Shown piece by piece: positions 52,806 through 62,424 of a DNA stretch of 64,000 nucleotides. Source of the stretch: Pseudanabaena sp. FACHB-2040 (GTDB lineage: Bacteria; Cyanobacteriota; Cyanobacteriia; Phormidesmidales; Phormidesmidaceae). Each line of letters opens with the position of its first letter. Position 1 is the stretch's first letter. Both the position numbers and the translations under genes were made by a program. The stretch covers positions 248,001 to 312,000 of the forward strand of contig NZ_JACJQO010000005.1 of assembly GCF_014696715.1 (NCBI RefSeq). Direction: 5' to 3'. Under the pieces are notes generated by a model. It was not told the origin of the DNA and made no database searches. It worked only from the letters and a program-made list of their open reading frames with translations.

Positions 52806-55208
52806 ATGGGACCAGAATCACCTTTTGTACGTTGGTTCGACGGCTTGACCAATCAGGACGTGGAAATTGTTGGCGGTAAGAATGCTTCTTTGGGAGAACT
52901 GATCGGTTCTCTTAAGGAAAAAGGCGTCCAGGTGCCGGATGGCTTTGCCACCACCTCCGAAGCTTATTGGCGCTTTGTGCAGACCGATGGCTTAAAAGAT
53001 AAAATTTGCGATCACCTAGAGCAGTTCAAAGCCGGAAAAGAATCTCTGGCAGAGACGGGCAAGGCTATTCGCAAAGCCTTTTTACACACGCCTTTCCCGG
53101 ATGAAATGGCCGAGCCAATCCGGCAGGCCTACCGAGAATTGAGCCGTCGCTACGGCCGCGATGAGGTAGACGTGGCTGTTCGCAGCAGCGCCACTGCCGA
53201 AGATCTGCCCGACGCCAGCTTTGCCGGACAGCAAGAAACCTTTTTAAATATCAGTGGCGAGAAGGAACTGCTCCACGCCTGCCGGGAATGCTACGCCTCG
53301 CTCTTTACCAACCGCGCCATTAGCTACCGAGAAGAAAAGGACTTTGACCACCTGACCGTGGCCCTGTCTATTGGTGTGCAGAAGATGGTGCGCTCAGACA
53401 AGGCTGGGGCAGGAGTCATGTTCTCGATTGATACTGAGAGCGGCTTTCCCAATGTGGTGCTGGTTACGGCCTCTTGGGGGTTGGGGGAAATGGTAGTGCA
53501 GGGCAGCGTCACGCCCGACCAGTACAGTGTCTTCAAGCCGCTGCTAGATAAAAAAGGGGTGTGCCCAGTTCTGGAAAAAACCCTCGGCGATAAAGCCAAA
53601 AAAATGGTTTATGGCCCTGAGGGGGGCAAGTCTACTCGCATCATCAAGACGCCTGGCAAAGAGCGCGAGGCGTTTGTGCTGAACGATGATGAGATCTTGC
53701 AGCTAGCCCGATGGGCCTGCGTGATTGAGCAGCACTACGGCTCGCCGATGGATATGGAGTGGGCCAAGGATGGCGATACGGGTGAACTGTTCATTGTGCA
53801 GGCGCGGCCTGAAACGGTGCAGTCGCAGAAGAGTGGCGGCTCACTCAAGACCTATCGGCTGAAGGAGCCGGGTGAGGCGATTTTGACCGGGCTGAGCATT
53901 GGCGATGCGATCGCATCTGGCAAAGTTTGCCGTGTGCTCAGTGCCAAAGATATTGATCAGGTCACTGACGGCAGCATTCTCGTCACCGAGATGACCGACC
54001 CCGATTGGGTGCCGGTGATGAAACGGGTGGCGGGCATTATTACCGACTACGGGGGCCGCACCTGCCACGCCGCTATTGTCAGCCGAGAGCTGGGCATTCC
54101 GGCTATTGTCGGGACGGGTCACGCCACTTTGGATCTCAAAGACGGTCGTCCCATTACCCTCTCTTGTGCCGAGGGCGATCAGGGCGTGGTCTACAACGGC
54201 GAGCTGAAGTTTGAAGCAACTGAGGTCAGCCTAGAAGATCTGCCCGAAACCCGCACTCGCATCATGATGAACATTGCTAGCCCTGGCGCGGCCTTTAGCT
54301 GGTGGCAGCTCCCGGCTAAAGGCATTGGCCTGGCCCGGATGGAGTTCATCATCAACAGTCTGATCAAAATCCACCCGATGGCGCTGATCCACTACGACGA
54401 CCTGGAGGACAAAAGCGCCTGGAAACAAATCCGCGAACTCACCCAGGGCTACACCGACAAGCGCGAATACTTTGTCGATAAGCTGGCGCGCGGCATCGCC
54501 AAGATTGCTGCTTCCCAGTATCCTCATCCGGTGATTGTGCGGATGAGCGACTTCAAAACCAACGAATACGCCAACCTGATCGGCGGCAGCGCTTTTGAAC
54601 CCAAGGAAGAAAACCCCATGCTGGGCTTCCGGGGCGCATCTCGCTACTACAGCGATCGCTATCGCGAAGGTTTTGAGCTAGAGTGTCGGGCGATCAAGCG
54701 GGCGCGGGAGGATCTGGGCCTCGACAACATCAAGATCATGGTGCCCTTCTGTCGCCGCCTGCAGGAAGCTGATCGAGTGCTAGAGGTAATGGCTAATAAC
54801 GGTCTCAACCGGGGCGATAACGGCCTGGAAATCTACGTCATGTGCGAGATTCCCTCTAACGTGCTGTTGGCGAGCCAGTTTGCTGACCGCTTCGACGGCT
54901 TTTCCATCGGCAGCAACGACCTCACCCAACTCATTCTGGGCGTGGATCGTGACTCTGGCGAACTCTCAGATCTATTTGATGAGCGTGATGAAGCCGTCAA
55001 ACGAGCCATCGAAATGGTGATCAAAGCAGCCCATGAAAAGGGCCGCAAAGTCGGCATCTGCGGCCAAGGCCCAAGCGACCACCCCGACTTTGCTGCTTTC
55101 CTAGTGCGAGCTGGAATTGATTCGATGTCGCTAAACCCCGACAGCGTGATTTCCGTCATCCGTGAGGTTGCCCGCCAAGAAGCCGAAATGGCTGCTCCGG
55201 TAGCGTAA
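52806..55208 (+). CDS. ppsA: Phosphoenolpyruvate synthase
   Basis: The 800-residue enzyme has the three PEP-synthase domains: an N-terminal ATP-grasp-like domain (VGGKNASLGELIGSLKEKGV, VAVRSSATAEDLPDASFAGQ), the phospho-histidine domain with GGRTCHAAIVSREL and His421, and a C-terminal PEP/pyruvate barrel (GLARMEFIINSLIKIHPMAL, SIGSNDLTQLILGVDRDSGE). It converts pyruvate and ATP to PEP, AMP and phosphate for gluconeogenesis. The length is normal. A cyanobacterial palindrome follows the stop codon. Confidence 0.96.
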   Translation: MGPESPFVRWFDGLTNQDVEIVGGKNASLGELIGSLKEKGVQVPDGFATTSEAYWRFVQTDGLKDKICDHLEQFKAGKESLAETGKAIRKAFLHTPFPDEMAEPIRQAYRELSRRYGRDEVDVAVRSSATAEDLPDASFAGQQETFLNISGEKELLHACRECYASLFTNRAISYREEKDFDHLTVALSIGVQKMVRSDKAGAGVMFSIDTESGFPNVVLVTASWGLGEMVVQGSVTPDQYSVFKPLLDKKGVCPVLEKTLGDKAKKMVYGPEGGKSTRIIKTPGKEREAFVLNDDEILQLARWACVIEQHYGSPMDMEWAKDGDTGELFIVQARPETVQSQKSGGSLKTYRLKEPGEAILTGLSIGDAIASGKVCRVLSAKDIDQVTDGSILVTEMTDPDWVPVMKRVAGIITDYGGRTCHAAIVSRELGIPAIVGTGHATLDLKDGRPITLSCAEGDQGVVYNGELKFEATEVSLEDLPETRTRIMMNIASPGAAFSWWQLPAKGIGLARMEFIINSLIKIHPMALIHYDDLEDKSAWKQIRELTQGYTDKREYFVDKLARGIAKIAASQYPHPVIVRMSDFKTNEYANLIGGSAFEPKEENPMLGFRGASRYYSDRYREGFELECRAIKRAREDLGLDNIKIMVPFCRRLQEADRVLEVMANNGLNRGDNGLEIYVMCEIPSNVLLASQFADRFDGFSIGSNDLTQLILGVDRDSGELSDLFDERDEAVKRAIEMVIKAAHEKGRKVGICGQGPSDHPDFAAFLVRAGIDSMSLNPDSVISVIREVARQEAEMAAPVA

Positions 55209-55215
55209 TATCACA

Positions 55216-55247
55216 GTGTAGAGACGCGATTAATCGCGTCTCTACAC
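55216..55247. repeat. Dispersed cyanobacterial palindrome (GTAGAGACGCGATT type)
   Basis: Two perfect 16-bp arms, GTGTAGAGACGCGATT (55216-55231) and AATCGCGTCTCTACAC (55232-55247), form a 32-bp palindrome between ppsA and the PRPP synthetase gene. Very similar sequences are scattered through many cyanobacterial genomes. It could act as a terminator hairpin or mRNA stabiliser. Confidence 0.85.
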
Positions 55248-55289
55248 ACTGCTTCGCGCGCCTCCCCTGCTCCTTCTCAGCCCCACCCT

Positions 55290-56210
55290 ATGCTCCTATT
55301 CTCCGGCAGCTCACACCCTGACCTAGCCCATGCGATCGCAAATAGCCTAGCCATGAGCCTGGGTCGCTGCACACTCCAGCGCTTCCCCGATGGCGAAGTT
55401 TCAGTGGTGATTGAGGAGGAGGTGCGAGACCAGGAGGTGTTTTTGGTGCAGTCTACCTGCCCCCCGGTAGACAATCACCTAATGGAGCTGTTGGCAATGG
55501 CCGATGCCTGTCGTCGGGCCGCGGCTGCCCGCATTACAGCAGTCATTCCCTACTTTGGCTATGGCCGCTCTGACCACCGCAACAGTGAAGGTCGGCCTAT
55601 TATGGCTAGTGTGGTGGCTAAATTGCTGGAATCGGTTGGCATTGATCGGGTGCTCACCTTTGACCCGCATGTGCCTCAAATGGAAGGGTTTTTCCAGATT
55701 CCTCTGGAAAGTTTGACGACCACGCCGCTTCTGCTCAAGGGTATTAGCGACCATGTGAGTAAAGACGTTGTGGTCGTGTCGCCCGATGCCGGACGACTCG
55801 GTCTAGCGCTCCACTATGCCGATCATCTCAAGACCGAAGTAGCCGTGCTTCACAAGCAGCGGCACAGTGGCAACAAAACCCAAATTCACCGCCTAGTTGG
55901 CGATGTTAAGGGACGTAGCTGCCTGATTGTAGATGATTTGATCTCTACCGGAGGCACGCTCAAAGATGTCATCGAAGCCCTGCTGGCCGCCGAGGCAGTA
56001 CCAGAAATAGCCATTGTCTCAACCCATACTCTGCTGTGTGCCGCCGCCGCAGACGTGTTGCAGCATTCAGCCATCAAATATTTCATCACCACAGATACGG
56101 TACCGCAGTCCTTAGATCTGCCCCATGTCAAAGTGGTTTCGGTGGCCTCCCGCATTTCCACTGCTATTGAGCGCACGCTGGCAGGCCAATCGCTAGAGAG
56201 CCTTTATTAA
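55290..56210 (+). CDS. prs: Ribose-phosphate pyrophosphokinase (PRPP synthetase)
   Basis: The 306-residue protein has FSGSSHPDLAHAIANSLAMS, a divergent ATP-site segment PYFGYGRSDH (canonical GYARQDR), the flag region VVVVSPDAGRLGLALHYADH and the PRPP-binding loop IVDDLISTGGTL. It makes PRPP from ribose-5-phosphate and ATP for nucleotide and amino acid synthesis. The altered ATP-site segment and slightly short length suggest that it may be a second, divergent copy; the main prs may be elsewhere. It lies 80 bp after ppsA. Confidence 0.88.
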   Translation: MLLFSGSSHPDLAHAIANSLAMSLGRCTLQRFPDGEVSVVIEEEVRDQEVFLVQSTCPPVDNHLMELLAMADACRRAAAARITAVIPYFGYGRSDHRNSEGRPIMASVVAKLLESVGIDRVLTFDPHVPQMEGFFQIPLESLTTTPLLLKGISDHVSKDVVVVSPDAGRLGLALHYADHLKTEVAVLHKQRHSGNKTQIHRLVGDVKGRSCLIVDDLISTGGTLKDVIEALLAAEAVPEIAIVSTHTLLCAAAADVLQHSAIKYFITTDTVPQSLDLPHVKVVSVASRISTAIERTLAGQSLESLY

Positions 56211-56302
56211 AAGCCTTCATTAGAAATCGCTCCAACCAGTCTTTAAGGTTCCTGGTCGGGTCTAAACTAGGCCAGAACCCATGCGGGTAAGGGGCAGGGG
56301 CC

Positions 56303-57214
56303 ATGGATTTATCTGCATCAATCGAACTTGACCCAGCCCAGTTAGCCGCATGGGCCAAAGAAGCTGCTGCCAAAGCTGCCCAAGGGCAGGTGAACACGCG
56401 AATTTCGCTGCTGGCTCAGAGTGACCCGGCCTGGTTTGCAGCGCAGATCATGACCCGAGAGGGCACATGGAGTTGGGGCGACACTGAGCGAGTCTTTCCG
56501 CTGATGAGTGTGGTTAAGCCCTTTCTGCTGCTTTACCTGTTGGAGCACTGCGGGCAAGAGCAGGTCTTTCGGTGGGTGGGCATGACCCCTTCCGATGCAC
56601 CCTTTAACTCGCTGGAGCAGCTTATTGCCGATGGTGGCTGGCCGCGCAACCCGATGATTAATAGTGGTGCGATCGCACTCTCGGCCCACCTAGCAGAAGC
56701 AAGCCAAGACGCCACAGGTCATCTCTGCAGTTGGCTCAATCAGCAGGCAGGCTGTGACCTGCGCCTTGATGAAGATCTGCTAGCCTCGGTGCGGCAGGCA
56801 GGCCGAGAGCCCAACCAGGCCCTCTTAAAAGTCTTGGTGCAGGCGGGCCAAGTGCAGCATTCCGAGGCGGCTCTGGATGCCTACGAACGGGCCTGCTGCT
56901 TGTCGGGCCGGATCGAGGATTTAGCGAAATTGGGAAAACTTCTGACCTTTGAGCAAGCGGTGGCTTACCAGCATCGCTGCACTGTCAATGCCCTAATGCT
57001 GACCTGCGGTCTATATGAGGCTTCGTCTGCGAGTGCAGTGCGAGTAGGATTGCCGCTCAAGTCAGGCATTAGCGGGGCACTGCTGGCGGTGGTGCCCGGA
57101 TGGGGGGCTATTGCCGCCTACAGCCCGGCCCTCGATTCAGTAGGGAACCCAGTGGCGGCGCTGGCTTGGGTAAAGCAGTTGGCGCAAGGGCTGAGACTAA
57201 GCGTGTTTGGGTGA
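56303..57214 (+). CDS. glsA: Glutaminase
   Basis: The 303-residue protein has the serine-dependent glutaminase core: SVVK at residues 69-72 (Ser-x-x-Lys nucleophile and base), RNPMINSGAIALS with Asn120, a Tyr/Lys segment, and a late GLPLKSGISGALLAVVPGWG. It hydrolyses glutamine to glutamate and ammonia. In cyanobacteria such enzymes may balance nitrogen pools. The start ATG at 56303 follows a GGGGCAGGGGC stretch. It is convergent with the Usp gene. Confidence 0.92.
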   Translation: MDLSASIELDPAQLAAWAKEAAAKAAQGQVNTRISLLAQSDPAWFAAQIMTREGTWSWGDTERVFPLMSVVKPFLLLYLLEHCGQEQVFRWVGMTPSDAPFNSLEQLIADGGWPRNPMINSGAIALSAHLAEASQDATGHLCSWLNQQAGCDLRLDEDLLASVRQAGREPNQALLKVLVQAGQVQHSEAALDAYERACCLSGRIEDLAKLGKLLTFEQAVAYQHRCTVNALMLTCGLYEASSASAVRVGLPLKSGISGALLAVVPGWGAIAAYSPALDSVGNPVAALAWVKQLAQGLRLSVFG

Positions 57215-57255
57215 ACGTTGGGACATTCACCCCAGATTTGTCCCCGATGTAGTAG

Positions 57256-57813
57256 TTAAGACCGGCCTATAGGAGCCATTGCCGCCGCCGGCTGGGGCCG
57301 TTGCCGTTTCACGCTCTGGGGAATACCCAGCACCGGGCAAGGCAAGGTCGAAACTAGCTGCTTTACCAGAGAATGCTTCTCTGAGTGGCAGCCTAGCACC
57401 AGCAGATCAGCCTTCTCGGAGGTCACAATCTCTTTTAATCCGGCCGCTGTACGACCGAACTGCAGGTGGGTTGTGAGAGAACCGCGCCATTCCTCGGCTA
57501 GATACCGGGCCTGGTAAAGAATCCGGTCTGCCTGCTCAAATTGCTTGCCCTCGATAACATACACGACATGAACCATCACCGGGCGCTGCGTTGCGAGGCG
57601 GGTTTGATGGGCCATACACAGAGTCAGATCAAGGGCTGTCAGGCTGTTGGGAGAGCCGCTGTAGCCAACAACTAGGTTGATCGTTTCTGTCGGTTGAGCC
57701 CAGTCTGTCTCAAAAAATCGCTTTCCGGGAGATAAAACGACTGGTTGGGGCAGTCCATCGCGTCCTAGGGCACTTTGTAGCTTTACCAGCATGGGTTTAG
57801 TTTTCACAGCCAA
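57256..57813 (-). CDS. Universal stress protein
   Basis: This is a 185-residue Usp domain protein: [20 protein letters not shown] near the start, [20 protein letters not shown] and [20 protein letters not shown] near the end. The usual G-x2-G-x9-G-S/T ATP loop is only partly kept ([16 protein letters not shown]), so ATP binding is uncertain. GTG at 57807 with AGAGG nine nt upstream is an equally good start. It converges on glsA. Confidence 0.88.
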   Translation of the reverse strand: MAVKTKPMLVKLQSALGRDGLPQPVVLSPGKRFFETDWAQPTETINLVVGYSGSPNSLTALDLTLCMAHQTRLATQRPVMVHVVYVIEGKQFEQADRILYQARYLAEEWRGSLTTHLQFGRTAAGLKEIVTSEKADLLVLGCHSEKHSLVKQLVSTLPCPVLGIPQSVKRQRPQPAAAMAPIGRS

Positions 57814-58402
57814 GAACCTCTCAAAAAGAAGGACAGGTGAGAGGTGGGTTCACAATCAGATGCGATCGCTCCTAAAAGCGACTCACCCAATTAAGGAGCT
57901 GCCAGTGACGCGGCTATCCGCAAAAGTCTTAGGTTGCTCCTTCCATATGCCGACGGAGTTAGCTGACGGGCTAAGACTGGAAGGTGTCTCTCTCAGGTTC
58001 AGGCTGAGATTAGCCCCAAAGGTTGGTTCCTCCGCTCTAGTTCATGGGGGAACTAGATTAGGCAACCCACTCTATTAAGTCATCTAAAATTGTAGCCAAG
58101 CCATCACCTGAAGCGCACTATTTAGAGGATTAAATTAATCTTTGTGTAAAGTTGACAAGCTACTCCTAAAGATAGAGGCTTTGATTTAAATCACACTAGC
58201 GTTGCTTTAGGAGCTGGTTCATAAAGGAAAGCTTTCATGAAGGAAAGCTTAAGGTTCTATAGAAAGCTGCTTTATGCCTTGATCCCCACTGCTTTCTTGG
58301 CAAGGAGGGAAACCGCACTTGACTATTAAGTTCCCTTAATCAAGAAATGGGAGAGAGGGAAATCTAGGTTTATAAATAGGCTCTGAGCGAAGTTTTAAAG
58401 AG

Positions 58403-58432
58403 TTAGCCTGATAGCTTTAGCTATCAGGCTAA
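58403..58432 (-). terminator. Second terminator of the hemerythrin-like gene
   Basis: TTAGCCTGATAGC (58403-58415), loop TTTA, GCTATCAGGCTAA (58420-58432) form a perfect 13-bp stem. On the minus strand it is followed by CTCTTTAAAAC. Confidence 0.75.
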
Positions 58433-58440
58433 AAGGTCAA

Positions 58441-58466
58441 TGCTGCTGGCTATTGGGCCAGCAGCA
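58441..58466 (-). terminator. First hairpin after the hemerythrin-like gene
   Basis: TGCTGCTGGC (58441-58450), loop TATTGG, GCCAGCAGCA (58457-58466) form a perfect 10-bp GC-rich stem 8 nt after the stop codon. Confidence 0.7.
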
Positions 58467-58474
58467 GCTAATTA

Positions 58475-59521
58475 TTATCCTCTCGCAGCAGCCATTTCTT
58501 GCTGAATTCTGCCCTTAGCCGCCTTAAAGTCAGACGCCATTTGTTCCTTCTGCGTGTCACTAAAGTTGCGATCAATAGCGGCAAATAGCGTACTTTCCTC
58601 TTGCCGAACGTGGTCACCCACGACATCTGCTAGCTGCTTAATTTTCGAGCGAAATAGATCAGAAGATGCCGGATTAATGGCCCGGATCTCATCTAGCATC
58701 TGCTTCATTTCAGCTTGCTCGCTGTACAGTTCCTGGGTGTTGTCTTCGCCGTAAAACGAGCGAACTTTAGGATAGACAACCTCTTCTTCTGCCTGGGAGT
58801 GGGCCAGCAGATCTTTATAAAGCTGTCCGAAATATTCCTGGAGCTTTTCTGGATTCTTAGTTGCTGCCACCTCGGTGAAGAGGGTATTCACCTTGTTGTG
58901 ATCTAGCCGAATCAGGGTCTGGATATTTAGATCTTGTTTATCACTGTTTTGGGTGACTACACTGCCTGCTATCCCAGAGAGGGCTGCGATCGCATCCTGC
59001 ACCCGGCCCCAAAGCCCCTGGTCAGGATCTTCACCTGTCATCTCCCGTACGCCAACCTGTTCGAGCAAACCCTTGAGCTGCTCCTGGTGGGCTCGACCCT
59101 CAAAGTTCACGGTATTGAGGGGGGTGATAGCAACCTCAATATCTGCGCCAACCTTTTGTGCTGCTTTGTGGATCATCAGCCCGCTCATCGCCTGGCCGTG
59201 CTTTAAAAGCTCGTGCTGGATCAGCTTCTGATAAAAGCTCAGCCCCTCGCCTGTCAGCATCTCCTCAAACCGGCTCAGAAAGGTTTGAGTGGCCTCGTTT
59301 GACTCAGATTGAATGCCGTATTGAATGATGACAGTGTCAATAATGCCAATATTTTTCTGGTCATCTGCCAGCATGCTCTGCAGGCGTTCCCGAACATCTG
59401 GGTAAGGGCAATTTTCGATCAGCGTTTGATCGTTTTTGATGATCAGGTTCTGAAAGTTTCTGAGATCTGCCAGCCTTTGGGCAATGGAGATCCGCTTGGT
59501 ATCGTCTAACGTGCTAACCAT
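58475..59521 (-). CDS. Hemerythrin (HHE)-domain protein
   Basis: The product (348 residues from ATG 59521, with AAGGA seven nt upstream) has an N-terminal helical domain resembling DUF892/ferritin-like bundles (LADLRNFQNLIIKNDQTLIE, LIQHELLKHGQAMSGLMIH) and a C-terminal HHE domain with LDHNKVNTLFTEV, AHSQAEEEVVYP and VVGDHVRQEESTLFAAI. The ligands are the His and Glu residues of those helices, which bind a di-iron centre. It may sense or store O2, NO or metal. An open frame extends upstream to 59602 without a better start. Confidence 0.85.
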   Translation of the reverse strand: MVSTLDDTKRISIAQRLADLRNFQNLIIKNDQTLIENCPYPDVRERLQSMLADDQKNIGIIDTVIIQYGIQSESNEATQTFLSRFEEMLTGEGLSFYQKLIQHELLKHGQAMSGLMIHKAAQKVGADIEVAITPLNTVNFEGRAHQEQLKGLLEQVGVREMTGEDPDQGLWGRVQDAIAALSGIAGSVVTQNSDKQDLNIQTLIRLDHNKVNTLFTEVAATKNPEKLQEYFGQLYKDLLAHSQAEEEVVYPKVRSFYGEDNTQELYSEQAEMKQMLDEIRAINPASSDLFRSKIKQLADVVGDHVRQEESTLFAAIDRNFSDTQKEQMASDFKAAKGRIQQEMAAARG

Positions 59522-59672
59522 TAAAATTCCTTGAATGAAAGCTACAGGCCTGTTTAGGGCCTTGTGTATTTCGATTGTGGCCAGGCTGTAGCTTCCGTCC
59601 ATCGGACTGCAGTTAGAGTTTGCTGCGTATCGGCTTAGTCAGCGGTTAGAGTTGCCAAACCCGCACACACCC

Positions 59673-60170
59673 CTAACTGAGGCTTACTGCTGCCGCCGGA
59701 ATCGTATTGGGGCTGGGAAACGGGCTGCGAAAGGAGAAGGCATAGGCTGTAGATCCGTGCTGGCGCAGGTGGTCTAGCCGCTCCTTGGCCTCTGCTACGG
59801 TAGGCCGATGGCCTGCTGGTACCCACCAAAGCGCCAGAATAGGCTGGGCCGCTGGCTCAAACCAGCGGCGGCGATCGCGCATGACGCCTGCATGAGCGCT
59901 GCGGTAAACGTAGGTAGACAACCCCTCAAACGACTGCCAGACCGTCAGCGTAATCAAAATCCGCTCATCTTCAAAGGCGCGAATGCTGGTGGCATCGTCG
60001 GCTCCTTCGGCCCGTAGCCGCCAGACAAATTCAGGGTCGGCATCTGCGATCGCATTAATCTGCTGAATTTGAGCCACAAAGTCTGTCATTCCAGGGTCGT
60101 GCAGGGGAGCCCGCAGAGTTGCTGTATTGACTTGAGCAAGATGGTAGCCGACTGACTTAATTAGCTGCAT
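59673..60170 (-). CDS. DUF3291-domain protein
   Basis: The 165-residue protein matches DUF3291: HLAQVNTATLRAPLHDPGMT, FVAQIQQINAIADADPEFVW, ILITLTVWQSFEGLSTYVYR and MRDRRRWFEPAAQPILALWW. It has no signal or membrane segment. Family members are monooxygenase-like in fold, but function is unproven. It is divergent from the methyltransferase gene. Confidence 0.85.
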   Translation of the reverse strand: MQLIKSVGYHLAQVNTATLRAPLHDPGMTDFVAQIQQINAIADADPEFVWRLRAEGADDATSIRAFEDERILITLTVWQSFEGLSTYVYRSAHAGVMRDRRRWFEPAAQPILALWWVPAGHRPTVAEAKERLDHLRQHGSTAYAFSFRSPFPSPNTIPAAAVSLS

Positions 60171-60426
60171 AGGTGTAGAGAAATAACAGCAATCAATAGT
60201 CTGGCACAGTCATCTATCTAAAGAAGTATTTAAATACCCCGAATTACTAGTTTCTTATCGCAATCAGTATGAGTCCGTTCGCTTAAAACCGCGTTTCGAT
60301 AATTTCACCTGCTGCTTCTGTGGGCTGAAATTTCTGCCCGCCCTCCTCAAAAAAACTTAAACTGGCAAAGGCTCTCAAACCGCAAAGCAGCCTGTTTAAG
60401 CTTGCCATCAGGAAATTTTCAGCACT

Positions 60427-61170
60427 ATGCAGCAGCGCAACGATCTAGAGTTTTACGATCGAGTTGCCCATGAATGGTGGAGCGAAACTGCCAAAATTTA
60501 TGCGCTCAGTCATCTAAACGCTCCACGATTTGAATATTTTGATCGCTATATCTCCACCTGGCAGGGGCTAAAAGTTTTAGATGTGGGCTGTGGGGGCGGC
60601 TTTACCTGTGAGTTCTTAGCAACCCGAGGCGCTGTGGTCTCAGGAATTGATCAGTCACAGAATTTGATTGATCAGGCGCAGCAACATGCGGCTGTCAACC
60701 AGTTGCCAATAGACTACCGGCATGGCTATGGAGAGGAATTGCCCTATACCGACAGAACTTTTGACGTAGTTGTGTGTGTCGATGTTTTAGAGCATGTGGC
60801 CGATCTGCAGCAAACGGTCTCAGAGATTCACCGGGTGCTTAAGCCGGGCGGTTTTTTCTGTTTTGACACCATTAACCGCACTTTTAAGTCAAAGCTGATC
60901 ATGATTTGGCTGCTGGAAGATTGGCTGCGGCAAATTCCGCACGGCGTTCATGACTGGCAAAAATTTATCAAGCCGGAGGAGCTAGCAGCCCTAATGGTAC
61001 AGCTAGGCTTCCACGACATTGAGTTTGCCGGATTCAACATCTTTGGCGAAACCATGGCGGATAACGTCAGGACTTACTTGCACTATCAGAGAACTAAGAC
61101 GTTCGAAATCGGCATTAATCAAGACACGTCTGTGATGTACATCGGTAAGGCTAGAAAAAGTCTGTCGTGA
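60427..61170 (+). CDS. UbiG-like class I methyltransferase
   Basis: The 247-residue protein has the SAM-binding motif LDVGCGGG (51-58), an Asp in GIDQSQNLIDQA and the VLKPGGFFCFDTINRT segment, all in UbiG/COQ3 style. The N-terminal FYDRVAHEWWSETAKIYALS also matches UbiG. Cyanobacteria use plastoquinone rather than ubiquinone, so the true substrate is another phenol or an unknown metabolite. A short inverted repeat downstream (61297-61315) may terminate it. Confidence 0.85.
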   Translation: MQQRNDLEFYDRVAHEWWSETAKIYALSHLNAPRFEYFDRYISTWQGLKVLDVGCGGGFTCEFLATRGAVVSGIDQSQNLIDQAQQHAAVNQLPIDYRHGYGEELPYTDRTFDVVVCVDVLEHVADLQQTVSEIHRVLKPGGFFCFDTINRTFKSKLIMIWLLEDWLRQIPHGVHDWQKFIKPEELAALMVQLGFHDIEFAGFNIFGETMADNVRTYLHYQRTKTFEIGINQDTSVMYIGKARKSLS

Positions 61171-61606
61171 CTACAGGATTTGGGGACTGGGGAGATTGCT
61201 TCGCTGCGATCGCAATGGCATTTCCCATAGTTCGGGTTAAGGCCAAGCAAAACCCAACAATCCTTTTTAGTGTTGAGTCGTGCTGGGCCTGATGCCAACT
61301 GCAGGGACTGCAGTTCTTTAGTTCAGTGTTGAGGGGTAAAGCTAGCACCCATGAGCAGGGACAGTGCTGTCTTCAAACGATTGTTCCGGGTCTTTAACCC
61401 TGCTGCACTCACCACAAAAATGCAGTCTCTCAATCAGCTAGTCTTAACAACTCCGCTCTACTTCCGAGGAAAAGCCCAAAGCGGGCCTGATCGAATTTCC
61501 AACCTAGCTTTGCCGATGGTAGTAGAAGAAGCCGCATCCGAAAAACAGCTACTTTTGATTTTTACTTAACAGCTAGCTAGGGTTGGTAGGTTCCTGTTTA
61601 GGAAAA
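61171..61606. other. Intergenic region after the methyltransferase
   Basis: It holds an 8-bp inverted repeat with CTTTAGTT after it (61297-61315) that may terminate the methyltransferase. A 72-codon frame at 61351-61569 lacks a ribosome site and conserved features. A HIP1 octamer lies near 61206. Confidence 0.5.
61297..61315 (+). terminator. Possible terminator of the methyltransferase gene
   Basis: AACTGCAG (61297-61304), GGA, CTGCAGTT (61308-61315) form a perfect 8-bp stem, then CTTTAGTT. The stem is short and the T tract interrupted. Confidence 0.5.
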
Positions 61607-62143
61607 CTATTTCTTCTTTTTCTTGCCTTTTTTCTTAGATTTCTTAGATTTCTTTGACTTGCTTGAAGAATTTTGAGGCTTGTCCGGTGTCAGGGCATCA
61701 ATTGCGTTACGAGCGCTGGTGGTAATGCCCTGCACAATTGATTCAGGAGAGTTGCTCAAACCGTTTACGGATTTGTCCTTGAGCCGTTGTCCGGCGTCTT
61801 GAAGTATACCTACAAGATCACCTAGGTAGGGAGCCAGGTCGCTGGCAGAAGCTTGAACGGAATGAGCTGCGCTGCCCACTGTTGAGCCGACGTCTTCTAC
61901 CTGGTCTCCTGCCTTGGCAGCCACAGATTTAACGGACTTCAGCGGGTTTAAGCGATCGCTGCCATTGGTACCATCTTCAGAAGAATCTGACCCTTCACTC
62001 TTCTGAACCAAGCGTTGTGTAGCGGCCTGTACGAGTTCACCGACGATGACTCCAGCTACCGTAACGCCAAGCTGTCTGACATCAACTCCCAAAACTTCGG
62101 TTCCGCCTTTACTGGTTTGCTGTTTAGAGATTTTCTTACCCAT
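61607..62143 (-). CDS. Hypothetical protein with Lys-rich C-terminal tail
   Basis: The 178-residue protein has a basic N-terminus, a hydrophobic segment (LGVTVAGVIVGELVQAATQR, residues about 26-45), a helical middle with Ser/Ala repeats (SVAAKAGDQVEDVGSTVGSA) and a long Lys/Ser tail (SSKSKKSKKSKKKGKKKKK). The tail suggests nucleic-acid or membrane binding, but this is inference. No family was recognised. Confidence 0.65.
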   Translation of the reverse strand: MGKKISKQQTSKGGTEVLGVDVRQLGVTVAGVIVGELVQAATQRLVQKSEGSDSSEDGTNGSDRLNPLKSVKSVAAKAGDQVEDVGSTVGSAAHSVQASASDLAPYLGDLVGILQDAGQRLKDKSVNGLSNSPESIVQGITTSARNAIDALTPDKPQNSSSKSKKSKKSKKKGKKKKK

Positions 62144-62424
62144 TACCTTTCTAATTTGTCTAACTTTTCTAAGGCTTTCTAGCCTAATAATTGAGCTGTT
62201 GTTATGACATCTGTAGAAGGATCAGGCTTTGGGTAAAAAGCCTCTCCTGTTTGAAGGATTTAATCTTTGTGACCTGACGTGGGTTGCCAGAAAGCTGAGT
62301 ACCCCTAGAAAAAATCCGTAAGCGAACTCGATCTTTAACGAATAATCCCCTTGGGGCCAGAGGGCAAAGGGTTGCTCCCTCCGTTAGCTTTGGAAGAGCC
62401 GTGCAGAAGGAGATATCCGGTTGA

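Larger units (their letters stand above)
57814..58474. other. Long intergenic region with terminators at its right end
   Basis: No convincing gene is seen. A plus-strand frame (57791-58078) has no conserved character. The region has two GGAAAGCTT copies near 58230 and partly complementary stretches near 58280-58350. Two perfect hairpins (58403-58432, 58441-58466) terminate the leftward hemerythrin-like gene. Confidence 0.5.

Noticed and set aside
57791-58078. 95-codon plus-strand frame
   Set aside because: It starts inside the antisense of the Usp gene, has no ribosome site and no recognisable protein features.
61351-61569. 72-codon plus-strand frame
   Set aside because: No Shine-Dalgarno, unusual composition and no family resemblance.
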